Assembly: GCA_017435245.1 (NCBI GenBank)
Contig: JAFSFK010000037.1
Span: forward strand, 1-5,547
Length of the DNA stretch: 5,547 bases
Origin: Oscillospiraceae bacterium
GTDB lineage: Bacteria; Bacillota; Clostridia; Oscillospirales; Oscillospiraceae
Direction of reading: 5' to 3'
The first letter of the stretch is position 1. Each line of letters starts with the position of its first letter. Of the stretch, positions 1 through 5,540 are shown one piece after another. Under the pieces are notes generated by a model. That model was not told where the DNA came from. It saw only the letters and a list, made by a program, of their open reading frames with translations, and did not search any database. A program made the position numbers and the translations under genes.

Positions 1-140
1 ATTGAAAGTTGAAAGTTGAAAATTGTGGTATTTTCCTTCGGAAAATAATTTAAAACGTCGGCGTAGCCGACACAATCATTTTCAATTTTCCATTTTCCAT
101 TTTCAATTATTATCGAGCGTCAGCTCGATAAACCGGAATT
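1..140 (+). repeat. Left copy of a structured inverted repeat (hairpins plus 7-base units), cut by the window start
   Basis: This AT-rich non-coding block matches the reverse complement of 5399-5531. The only differences are one substitution (C at 133) and one extra 7-base unit in this copy. Its parts in order are: TTGAAAG/TTGAAAA units at 2-25; a hairpin with arms 29-36 and 40-47 around the loop TTC; a perfect GC-rich hairpin with arms 57-62 (GTCGGC) and 66-71 around GTA; four units of ATTTTCA/ATTTTCC at 78-105; and a hairpin with arms 110-118 (TTATCGAGC) and 123-131 around GTCA. The two unit arrays are largely complementary, so the block could fold into one branched structure with the first two hairpins inside. 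The window begins inside the block, because the other copy continues outward with another unit. I do not recognise a named family. It looks like a dispersed intergenic (MITE- or REP-like) element, which is inference. Confidence 0.9.
78..105 (+). repeat. Inner 7-base tandem array of the left repeat (4 units)
   Basis: Four consecutive 7-base units read ATTTTCA, ATTTTCC, ATTTTCC, ATTTTCA. The matching array in the right copy (5434-5454, read on the minus strand) has only three units, and it lacks one ATTTTCA/ATTTTCC step. The change of exactly one unit is what replication slippage would produce. The reverse complement of these units resembles the TTGAAAN units at 2-25, which is what allows the two arms of the repeat to pair. 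Confidence 0.85.
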
Positions 141-148
141 GACCGCAG

Positions 149-180
149 AAAAACTGCCGCAGACTTCAGTCTGCGGCAGT
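149..180 (-). terminator. Rho-independent terminator of the rnf operon
   Basis: A perfect 12-bp stem has arms ACTGCCGCAGAC (153-164) and GTCTGCGGCAGT (169-180) with a 4-base loop at 165-168. Read on the minus strand, the stem is followed by a run of five T (153-149). It begins 12 bases after the rnfB stop codon, so it should end the operon transcript. On the plus strand the bases after the stem (ATATTC) are a poor U tract, so it is probably one-directional. It lies just inside the left repeat and is not part of it, since no counterpart exists beside the right copy. Confidence 0.9.
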
Positions 181-192
181 ATATTCTATGCA

Positions 193-1071
193 TCATTTTG
201 CCTTTGCGTTCTTCATATGCTCCTTGACGATCTGCAGGATCTCCTCGGGGGTATCCACAGGGCTGGCGATCAGCTTTTTGGGACACACCGCAGCGCACAA
301 GCCGCAGGAAGTACACAGGTCATAATCAATGGTAGCCAAATTGCTGTCCACCTTGATGGCGTCGTGGGGGCAGATCTTCACGCACAGACCGCAGCCGATG
401 CAGCCCTGGCTGCATCCACGCACCGTCACTGCACCCTTAGCGTGGGATGCACAAGCAATGATCACGTGCTTATCATAGTCCACGGGAATAATCAGATCAC
501 GGGGGCAGGCCTTTGCACAGGCAAGACAGCCGGTACACTTTTCACTGTCCACCTTGGCAACGCCGTCTACGATATGGATGGCGTCGTACTGGCACGCCTT
601 GACACAGTTGCCGTAACCCAAACAGCCAAACTTACAGGCTAAGGGACCGTTACCGCCTACCTTGGAAGCCGCCACACAGTCGTGGAAGCCCTCATAGGTA
701 CCCTTCAGCTTTGCACCCTGCATATTTCCGTCGGAGTCCACACTCTTGTAGCCGGAGCAGCGCACCAGCGCCACCTTCCGTGCCACTTCGCCCACTTTAA
801 CACCCATGATCTCGCCCATTGCCTGAGCGCACTCATTTCCGCCGGAAGCACACAGACCGATCTGTGCCTCACCATTCAGCACCGCCTCAGCGTAGCCGCC
901 GCAACCGGCAAATCCGCAGCCGCCGCAGTTGGCACCGGGCAGGCACTCGTTGAGCCGATCCAGTCGGGGATCGGTCTCCACATAGAACACCTTGGAGGCA
1001 GCCGCCAGAACCAGTGCAAACACCAGTCCCATACCGCCCAGCACGGCAATACCAGTTAAAATTTCACCCAT
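193..1071 (-). CDS. rnfB: Rnf complex subunit RnfB, multi-cluster iron-sulfur electron-input protein
   Basis: RnfB accepts electrons from reduced ferredoxin on the cytoplasmic side and passes them toward the membrane subunits. The 292-residue protein starts with one membrane anchor (about residues 5-27). An N-terminal [4Fe-4S] domain follows, with Cys49, Cys52, Cys57 and Cys74 in the motif PGANCGGCGFAGC. A ferredoxin-like region has cysteines at 146/150/156/160, 179/182/185/189, 224/227/230/234 and 253/256/259/263. With Cys105, Cys132, Cys207 and Cys220 there are 26 cysteines, enough for the roughly six [4Fe-4S] clusters known in clostridial RnfB. The first ferredoxin motif is the relaxed form C-x3-C-x5-C-x3-C and ends in CQ where the others have CP. 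The start is fixed by AAGGAGGTGG seven bases upstream, overlapping the rnfA stop. It is the last gene before the terminator. Confidence 0.96.
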   Translation of the reverse strand: MGEILTGIAVLGGMGLVFALVLAAASKVFYVETDPRLDRLNECLPGANCGGCGFAGCGGYAEAVLNGEAQIGLCASGGNECAQAMGEIMGVKVGEVARKVALVRCSGYKSVDSDGNMQGAKLKGTYEGFHDCVAASKVGGNGPLACKFGCLGYGNCVKACQYDAIHIVDGVAKVDSEKCTGCLACAKACPRDLIIPVDYDKHVIIACASHAKGAVTVRGCSQGCIGCGLCVKICPHDAIKVDSNLATIDYDLCTSCGLCAAVCPKKLIASPVDTPEEILQIVKEHMKNAKAK

Positions 1072-1075
1072 ATTG

Positions 1076-1086
1076 CCACCTCCTTA
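1076..1086 (-). promoter_or_regulatory. rnfB ribosome binding site fused to the rnfA stop codon
   Basis: The minus strand reads TAAGGAGGTGG, where TAA is the rnfA stop and AAGGAGGTGG is a near-perfect Shine-Dalgarno sequence. From AAGGAGG to the rnfB ATG (1071-1069) is 7 bases. Ribosomes ending rnfA stop on top of the rnfB initiation site. Confidence 0.85.
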
Positions 1087-1677
1087 AAAGATCTTAAGGC
1101 CGCTAAAGCCCATAAACGCCAATGCCAGCAGACCGGCAGAGATCAGGGTAATGGGAAATCCCTTGAACGCCTCGGGGCAATCGGTCTTATCTACCCGTTC
1201 CCGGATGGATGCAAACAGCACGATGGCCAGGGTGAAGCCCAGACCGCCGCAGGCACCGTTGACCACACTGGCAAGGAAGCCGTAACCCTTCTGCACATTC
1301 ACCAGCACCACGCCCAGCACGGCACAGTTGGTGGTGATCAGAGGCAGATACACGCCCAGCGCTTTGTACAGGGCAGGCACAAATTTCTTCAGGAACATCT
1401 CCACCACCTGCACCAGAGATGCGATCACCAGAATGAAGGCGATGGTCTGCATATACTCCAGCTCCATAGGGATCAGCAGCAGCTCATTGACCGCAAAGCA
1501 GGCAGCGGAAGCCAGCGCCATAACGAAGGTCACCGCCATACCCATACCCAGAGCCGTGTCGATCTTCTTGGAAACACCCATAAAAGGGCAAATGCCGTAA
1601 AATTTCACTAAGATAAAGTTCTCTGTCAGTACGGCAGACAGAAGAATACCCAGCAGGGCCTGAACATCCAATTCCAT
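1084..1677 (-). CDS. rnfA: Rnf complex membrane subunit RnfA
   Basis: RnfA is an integral membrane protein, homologous to NqrE, that pairs with RnfE. Together they bind an intramembrane iron-sulfur cluster that relays electrons across the membrane during ion pumping. It has 197 residues from the chosen start, close to the family's usual length, and is almost entirely hydrophobic with about six membrane segments. The two family cysteines are present: Cys30 in YGICPFMGVSKK and Cys118 in LITTNCAVLG. Two starts are possible. ATG at 1677 overlaps the rnfE stop by one base and lies 10 bases from AAGGAGG. GTG at 1680 gives one more residue, a 4-base GTGA overlap and a 7-base spacing. I prefer ATG, but only slightly. 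The stop codon at 1086-1084 lies inside the rnfB ribosome site. Confidence 0.95.
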   Translation of the reverse strand: MELDVQALLGILLSAVLTENFILVKFYGICPFMGVSKKIDTALGMGMAVTFVMALASAACFAVNELLLIPMELEYMQTIAFILVIASLVQVVEMFLKKFVPALYKALGVYLPLITTNCAVLGVVLVNVQKGYGFLASVVNGACGGLGFTLAIVLFASIRERVDKTDCPEAFKGFPITLISAGLLALAFMGFSGLKIF

Positions 1678-2315
1678 CACTTCACGCCCTCCTTCTTCTT
1701 ACTCTGACGGCGGCGCATATAGTACTGGAATCCCGCCACCACAAAACCCAGGGTCAGAAAACCGCCCACAGGCATGATCATCTGCATAGCCGGATACCCT
1801 TCCGGGATGATCCGGATGCCCTCACCGCCGTTTAAAAGGCCGCCGCCAAAGGTACCGGAACCCAGCAGTTCCCGGATGACACACATCGCAACCAGCGCCA
1901 CGGTGTAACCGATGCCCTGGAACAGGCCGTCCAGTGCAGAGGCAATCACGCCATTCTTGGAGGCAAAGGCTTCCGCCCGACCCAGAATGATACAGTTGAC
2001 CACGATCAGGGGGATAAACACGCCCAAGCTTTCCGCCAGATCCGGCAAAAATGCCTGCAGCAGCAAGTCCACGATGGTCACAAAGCCTGCGATGATCACG
2101 ATGTAGGAGGCAATGCGGATCTGAGAGGGGATCACCTTCCGCAAAGCAGAGATCAGCACATTGGAGCAGATCAGGATGATGGTAACAGAAATACCCATAC
2201 CCAGTCCATTAAACAAGCTGGTGGTAATGGCCAGCACTGAGCACATACCCAAAAGCTGGACAAGCACCGGGTTTTTGGTCAGCAGGCCTTCTTCAAATTG
2301 CTTTTTCACATTCAT
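1677..2315 (-). CDS. rnfE: Rnf complex membrane subunit RnfE
   Basis: RnfE is homologous to NqrD and to RnfA, and forms a pseudo-symmetric membrane pair with RnfA. Its 212 residues contain about six hydrophobic segments and end in a basic tail (MRRRQSKKKEGVK) that probably faces the cytoplasm. The cluster cysteines are Cys25 in LLGMCSVLAI and Cys108 in LIVVNCIILGRAEAF, which match the positions of Cys30 and Cys118 in RnfA. The conserved RAEAFASKNG stretch and the glycine-rich GSGTFGG (about 152-158) are typical of the family. The ATG start has AAGGAGG 7 bases upstream, overlapping the rnfG stop. The gene's own stop overlaps the start of rnfA, so production of the two partners is likely coupled. 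Confidence 0.96.
   Translation of the reverse strand: MNVKKQFEEGLLTKNPVLVQLLGMCSVLAITTSLFNGLGMGISVTIILICSNVLISALRKVIPSQIRIASYIVIIAGFVTIVDLLLQAFLPDLAESLGVFIPLIVVNCIILGRAEAFASKNGVIASALDGLFQGIGYTVALVAMCVIRELLGSGTFGGGLLNGGEGIRIIPEGYPAMQMIMPVGGFLTLGFVVAGFQYYMRRRQSKKKEGVK
1688..1694 (-). promoter_or_regulatory. rnfA ribosome binding site, inside rnfE
   Basis: AAGGAGG on the minus strand lies within the last codons of rnfE. It is 7 bases from the GTG at 1680 and 10 bases from the ATG at 1677, so it does not settle which rnfA start is used. The rnfG site in this operon also uses a 10-base spacing, so the ATG is compatible. Confidence 0.75.
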
Positions 2316-2322
2316 AGTAAGG

Positions 2323-2330
2323 CCTCCTTA
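2323..2330 (-). promoter_or_regulatory. rnfE ribosome binding site fused to the rnfG stop codon
   Basis: The minus strand reads TAAGGAGG, where TAA is the rnfG stop and AAGGAGG lies 7 bases before the rnfE ATG. It is the same stop/Shine-Dalgarno arrangement as at the A/B junction. Confidence 0.85.
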
Positions 2331-2879
2331 ACCACCAAAATTTTTCGCAACAAACGCCAACGCCGCATTCACGCCCTCAGTCACCGCTTTGGAGGTGATG
2401 GTAGCGCCGGAGATGGCGTCCACATTTTCTCCCACCGCCAGAGAGCCGGACTGACCCACAAACTGGCCCCGGAAGGCTTCGCCCCTCTGGTTTTTCGCAG
2501 CCGCCACAGCACCCAGACCGGGGGTCTCGGTGTGGGAGATCACGGAAATGCCGGTAACCTCACCACGACTGGTGATGCCCACCATCAACGTCACCTCACC
2601 ATCAAAGCCGATGGGAGCGACCTCCACAGCATATCCTTCCTCGCTGGCATAAGCGCTTTTGACAATGCCTGTATCCCCGGACAGGGTCATTTCCTCCAGT
2701 CCCTCCACACCGGGCAGGACCTCAGCGATGGCATCCAGGGTCTTTTGTTCCTGGATCGCTGCAATTTTATCCTTGGTAATGGTGTTGACACCGGCCAGCA
2801 CAGCAGCCACGATGCCGCAGATCAGCAGCAAGGTCACTGTCAGCCGCAGGAAGTAAACCACAGTACTTTCTTTTTTCAT
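2328..2879 (-). CDS. rnfG: Rnf complex subunit RnfG with covalent FMN site
   Basis: RnfG (NqrC homologue) is a single-anchor protein whose soluble FMN-binding domain lies on the outer face of the membrane. It relays electrons between the RnfA/E pair and RnfD. The 183 residues start with a basic N-terminus and one membrane segment (about 8-30), followed by the FMN-binding domain. The motif HTETPGLG is at 116-123. The flavinylation motif DAISGATITS is at 154-163, with Thr160 the expected attachment point for FMN through a phosphoester bond. That attachment needs the flavin transferase ApbE, which is not encoded here. The ATG overlaps the rnfD stop as ATGA (4 bases), and AAGGAGG lies 10 bases upstream (2890-2896). 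The length is on the short side of the family, but the domain looks complete. Confidence 0.96.
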   Translation of the reverse strand: MKKESTVVYFLRLTVTLLLICGIVAAVLAGVNTITKDKIAAIQEQKTLDAIAEVLPGVEGLEEMTLSGDTGIVKSAYASEEGYAVEVAPIGFDGEVTLMVGITSRGEVTGISVISHTETPGLGAVAAAKNQRGEAFRGQFVGQSGSLAVGENVDAISGATITSKAVTEGVNAALAFVAKNFGG

Positions 2880-3877
2880 CCCTTGGCCACCTCCTTTGCG
2901 GGAGCGCCGAATTTCTTGGGACGGCCAATGCGGTCCAACAGGACCACGCAGCAGTTCATGATCAGGATGGCATAGCTCACACCCTCGGGGTAGCCGCCAA
3001 AATAGCGGATCACCACTGTCAGCACACCGCAGCCGATGCCATAGACCACCTGGCCCAGCTTGGTCACGGGGCTGGTAACATAGTCAGTCGCCATAAAGAT
3101 GGCACCCAGCATCAGACCGCCGGAGAGGACCTGAGCCGCCATCCATGTCAAACGCTCGTTGCCCCCCAGGGGGAACAGGAACGTCAGAATCGCCACAGTG
3201 CCAACAAAGGCAACAGGGATCCGCAGAGAGATGATCTTTCTTGCCAGCAAATACACAAGACCGATCAGCAAAAGCATTCCGGAGGTCTCACCGATACAAC
3301 CGCCGATGTTACCCAGGAACATGTCCGTCAAAGATGCTTCCGGCATCACACCCTGTCCCATCTGGGCAAGGGGCGTGGCACCGGTCACCGCATCTGCGGT
3401 GGAAAAGATGCCTGCGGCGTTAGAGAAGCCGGGCTTGACCCAACTGGTCATCAGCGCCGGCCAGCTGAACATAAAGGCACGGGCAGCCAGAGCGGGATTG
3501 ACGATGTTCCGTCCGATGCCGCCGAAGATCTGCTTAACGATGATAATGGCGAAGAAATCGCCGATGATAATGCACCAGTAAGGAATGGTCACGGGACATA
3601 CAAAGGCCAGCAGTACACCGGTCACCACAGCAGACAGGTCATAGATCTTGCTGGGGATCTTCGCAATTTTGTTGTAAGCCCACTCAAAAAATACACAGGC
3701 AGCAACGGATACCAAGGTCACCATCAATGCCCGCAGTCCGAAAAAGTACACACTGCCCAGCAGTGCCGGTGCCAAAGCGATGAGCACATCCCGCATAATG
3801 GTCTGGGTTGTAACAGGGCTGTGAACGTGGGGAGAGCTGGAGATGGTCAGCTCATAAAAATATTTCATTTGTGCCAT
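2876..3877 (-). CDS. rnfD: Rnf complex membrane subunit RnfD with covalent FMN site
   Basis: RnfD (NqrB homologue) is a polytopic membrane protein that carries covalent FMN and is thought to form much of the ion path. The 333 residues contain many hydrophobic segments. Family marks are SPHVHSP near the N-terminus (15-21), GGIGRNIVNPALAARAF (about 119-135), the flavinylation motif DAVTGATPL (162-170) with Thr168 the expected FMN site, FMATDYVTSP (261-270) and the C-terminal GGYPEGVSYAILIMN. The start is the ATG at 3877, because AGGAGG lies 7 bases upstream. A TTG one codon earlier (3880) would be only 4 bases from it and is less likely, and a downstream ATG (3868) is too far. The gene ends in a 4-base overlap with rnfG, its fellow flavoprotein. 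Confidence 0.96.
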   Translation of the reverse strand: MAQMKYFYELTISSSPHVHSPVTTQTIMRDVLIALAPALLGSVYFFGLRALMVTLVSVAACVFFEWAYNKIAKIPSKIYDLSAVVTGVLLAFVCPVTIPYWCIIIGDFFAIIIVKQIFGGIGRNIVNPALAARAFMFSWPALMTSWVKPGFSNAAGIFSTADAVTGATPLAQMGQGVMPEASLTDMFLGNIGGCIGETSGMLLLIGLVYLLARKIISLRIPVAFVGTVAILTFLFPLGGNERLTWMAAQVLSGGLMLGAIFMATDYVTSPVTKLGQVVYGIGCGVLTVVIRYFGGYPEGVSYAILIMNCCVVLLDRIGRPKKFGAPAKEVAKG

Positions 3878-3884
3878 CAAACTG

Positions 3885-3892
3885 CCTCCTCA
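3885..3892 (-). promoter_or_regulatory. rnfD ribosome binding site fused to the rnfC stop codon
   Basis: The minus strand reads TGAGGAGG, where TGA is the rnfC stop and AGGAGG is the Shine-Dalgarno sequence. The 7-base distance to the ATG at 3877 decides the rnfD start over the TTG at 3880. Confidence 0.85.
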
Positions 3893-5212
3893 CTTTTTTA
3901 CCGCTGCAGCGGCTTTTCGGATGTAATGCTTACCGGTGCGGAACGCCAGCACCAGCGGCACAGAGGCCGGGCAGGTGTAGGCACAACAACCGCACTCGAT
4001 GCAGTCCATCATATTCACAGACTTCATCTCCTCCACATCCCCGGCAAACATTGCCTTGTACATCAGTACCGGCATCAGATGCATAGGGCAGGCATCGATG
4101 CATTTGCCGCAGCGGATGCACCGGGAGGCTACCACATCATATTTGTTCTTCTTGCCCAGAATGGTCACGGCGTTGGTTCCCTTGATCACCGGCACCGCCA
4201 GATCGTACTGGGCTGCGCCCATCATAGGGCCGCCGGAGAGGACCTTGTAGGGATTCTCACTTCTGCCGCCGGCCTGGCTGAGGATATCAAAGGCCGTACC
4301 GATGGGCACCATCAGGTTCTTGGGTTCCATGACGATATCACCGGAAACGGTAACGATCCGGCGGATCAGGGGCATACCGTCATATACCGCATCGTGGATG
4401 GCCTTGCAGGTAGCGGCATTGAACACCGCACAGCCTACAGCGGCAGGCAAACCACCGGAGGGGATCTGTCGTCCGGTGATGGCATAGATCAGCTGCTTCT
4501 CCGCACCCTGGGGGTACTTGGAAGGCAATATATCCAGCACGATACCGTCCTTGGGATCCAACTCCTTTTTCAGCGCCTTGGCTGCGGCAGGCTTGTTATC
4601 CTCCATTGCGATGTGGGCACTGTGCAGGCCCAGGACCTTCATAATGATCTTAAGACCGGAGATCATCTCCTTGGGGAACTCCTGGCACAGCCGGTCATCA
4701 GCTACTATGTAAGGCTCACACTCAGACACATTGACAATAATGGTATCCACCTTACCCATACCGGAGCTGAGCTTCACGTGAGTGGGGAAGGTTGCACCGC
4801 CCATGCCTACGATACCCGCCTCCCGAATAATGCCCATCAGCTCCTGGGGTGTCAGGGCATCCACCTGCTCCTGAGTCCGGGGCTGGATGTCGGGGCACAG
4901 GGTGTCCAGATGGTCATTTTCAATGACCACGCTCTGCATCAGGGTGCCACTGGTGTGGGGACGCATCTCCACCGCCTTCACCACTCCGGAAACCGATGCA
5001 TGGACGGGTACACACAGCCCCTCGTTGTCGCCGATCTTCTGACCCATAGTCACCTGATCGCCCTTTTTTACCAGGGGCTTGCAGGGTGCGCCAATGTGCT
5101 GGGACATAGGGATTACCAAAATGTCCGGCTCCGGAAAATTCTGCACCGGAGAATGCTCTGCATAATGCTTGTTTTCCTTCGGGTGGATACCGCCAAAGAA
5201 AGAAAACGCCAT
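3890..5212 (-). CDS. rnfC: Rnf complex subunit RnfC, NAD(H)/FMN and iron-sulfur electron-output protein
   Basis: RnfC is the peripheral cytoplasmic subunit that exchanges electrons with NAD+/NADH, and is related to the 51-kDa (NuoF-like) flavoprotein of complex I. The 440 residues run as follows: an N-terminal barrel-sandwich domain beginning FFGGIHP (5-11); a nucleotide/FMN-binding domain with the glycine-rich AGIVGMGGATFPTHVKL (about 132-148) and NVSECEPYI (161-169); a probable SLBB-type region; and two [4Fe-4S] motifs, Cys365/368/371/375 and Cys404/407/410/414, each ending in CP. There is no membrane segment. The frame is open to an ATG at 5242, but the ATG at 5212 is chosen. It has GAGGTG 6 bases upstream, and the protein then begins as family members do. 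The in-frame ATG at 5218 abuts the Shine-Dalgarno sequence and cannot use it. As first gene of the operon it follows a leader of about 47 bases. Confidence 0.96.
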   Translation of the reverse strand: MAFSFFGGIHPKENKHYAEHSPVQNFPEPDILVIPMSQHIGAPCKPLVKKGDQVTMGQKIGDNEGLCVPVHASVSGVVKAVEMRPHTSGTLMQSVVIENDHLDTLCPDIQPRTQEQVDALTPQELMGIIREAGIVGMGGATFPTHVKLSSGMGKVDTIIVNVSECEPYIVADDRLCQEFPKEMISGLKIIMKVLGLHSAHIAMEDNKPAAAKALKKELDPKDGIVLDILPSKYPQGAEKQLIYAITGRQIPSGGLPAAVGCAVFNAATCKAIHDAVYDGMPLIRRIVTVSGDIVMEPKNLMVPIGTAFDILSQAGGRSENPYKVLSGGPMMGAAQYDLAVPVIKGTNAVTILGKKNKYDVVASRCIRCGKCIDACPMHLMPVLMYKAMFAGDVEEMKSVNMMDCIECGCCAYTCPASVPLVLAFRTGKHYIRKAAAAVKK

Positions 5213-5218
5213 AACCAT

Positions 5219-5224
5219 CACCTC
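5219..5224 (-). promoter_or_regulatory. rnfC ribosome binding site
   Basis: GAGGTG on the minus strand lies 6 bases from the ATG at 5212 and directly touches the in-frame ATG at 5218. It therefore selects 5212 as the start. It is weaker than the AAGGAGG sites inside the operon. Confidence 0.75.
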
Positions 5225-5242
5225 GTAAAAGCTACACGGCAC

Positions 5243-5276
5243 AATACCGCATTTTATAATAAATAATAATACCGCA
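5243..5276 (-). promoter_or_regulatory. Pair of 9-bp direct repeats across the promoter and start region
   Basis: TGCGGTATT occurs twice on the minus strand, at 5276-5268 and 5251-5243, 25 bases apart. The upstream copy covers the end of the promoter spacer and most of the -10 box. The downstream copy lies in the expected early leader, where CGGTATTGTGCCG (5249-5237) could form a small 5-bp hairpin. A paired site in this position could be an operator. No regulator is recognisable, and the match may be chance in an AT-rich stretch. Confidence 0.35.
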
Positions 5277-5294
5277 AAGTTTCCGTTTTGTCTA
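5266..5294 (-). promoter_or_regulatory. Sigma-A-type promoter of the rnf operon
   Basis: On the minus strand, TAGACA (5294-5289, one change from TTGACA) is followed by exactly 17 bases and then TATTAT (5271-5266, one change from TATAAT). Transcription would start near 5259, giving a leader of about 47 bases before rnfC. The surrounding sequence is AT-rich. I found no match to the TTGTTAA-type palindrome of the NADH-responsive repressor Rex. Confidence 0.7.
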
Positions 5295-5398
5295 TATAAA
5301 ATCCGGCAAAAAGCTCTTGTTTCTCATAAAAATACTAACTTATCGATACATTTTGACGGAAATCGTCCATTCACCGCAGCTCCCCTCTCCCCGGTACA

Positions 5399-5540
5399 AA
5401 TTCCGATTTATCGAGCTGACGCTCGATAATAATTGAAAATGGAAAATGGAAAATGATTGTGTCGGCTACGCCGACGTTTTAAATTATTTTCCGAAGGAAA
5501 ATACCACAATTTTCAACTTTCAACTTTCAATTTTCAATTC
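5399..5540 (-). repeat. Right copy of the structured inverted repeat
   Basis: This is the reverse complement of the block at 1-140, with one substitution and one fewer 7-base unit. On the plus strand it holds: a hairpin with arms 5408-5416 and 5421-5429 around TGAC; three units TGAAAAT/GGAAAAT at 5434-5454; the GTCGGC/GCCGAC hairpin (5461-5475) with loop TAC; the TATTTTCC/GGAAAATA hairpin; and an outer array of CAATTTT/CAACTTT-type units from 5507. It extends about 9 bases further outward than the left copy because the left one is cut by the window. The last bases (5541-5547, GCTCGTC) lie beyond the recognisable repeat. It contains no open reading frame of note, and sits upstream of the rnf promoter with about 104 bases between them. 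Confidence 0.9.

Larger units (their letters stand above)
149..5294 (-). other. rnfCDGEAB operon, complete transcription unit
   Basis: Six genes run in one direction with no gap longer than 12 bases, preceded by a good promoter (5266-5294) and followed by a hairpin terminator. The order C-D-G-E-A-B is the one usual in Clostridia. Junctions alternate between 12-base gaps (C/D, G/E, A/B) and short overlaps (D/G 4 bases, E/A 1 or 4 bases). At each of the three 12-base gaps the stop codon of one gene is embedded in the Shine-Dalgarno sequence of the next, which favours translational coupling. All six subunits appear intact. The product is a ferredoxin:NAD+ oxidoreductase that couples electron transfer to Na+ or H+ export. 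It may also run in reverse to make reduced ferredoxin from NADH. Confidence 0.95.

Noticed and set aside
1..140. CRISPR array or tandem-repeat locus in the 7-base units
   Set aside because: The units are 7 bases, directly adjacent and without spacers, and only three or four in number. There are no cas genes.
139..642. An open frame of 167 codons on the plus strand, opposite rnfB
   Set aside because: Its start reads through the operon terminator stem and the rest is the antisense of the cysteine-rich part of RnfB. There is no Shine-Dalgarno sequence or recognisable domain.
2298..2975. An open frame of 225 codons on the plus strand, opposite rnfG
   Set aside because: It spans the end of rnfD, all of rnfG and the start of rnfE in antisense, has low-complexity His/Gln-rich composition and no family resemblance.
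5213..5242. N-terminal extension of RnfC to the upstream ATG at 5242 (10 extra residues)
   Set aside because: No ribosome site precedes 5242. The GAGGTG at 5224-5219 fits the ATG at 5212, and RnfC proteins begin near the FFGGIHP stretch.
3821..5266. An open frame of 481 codons on the plus strand, opposite rnfC
   Set aside because: It runs antisense to a clear rnfC, has a composition rich in His, Gln, Gly and Asp typical of a shadow frame, shows no recognisable domain, and overlaps the rnf promoter and start of rnfD.
5341..5370. GACGGAAATCGTC as a palindromic operator upstream of the promoter
   Set aside because: Only four base pairs match around a 5-base loop, and it lies well upstream of the -35 box. 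It is not distinguishable from chance.
5399..5540. AATTC at both ends of the right repeat (5399-5403 and 5536-5540) as a target-site duplication
   Set aside because: The left copy shares the same inner-end sequence (GGAATT), so these bases are more likely part of the repeat than duplicated target. The left outer end is not in the window to compare.
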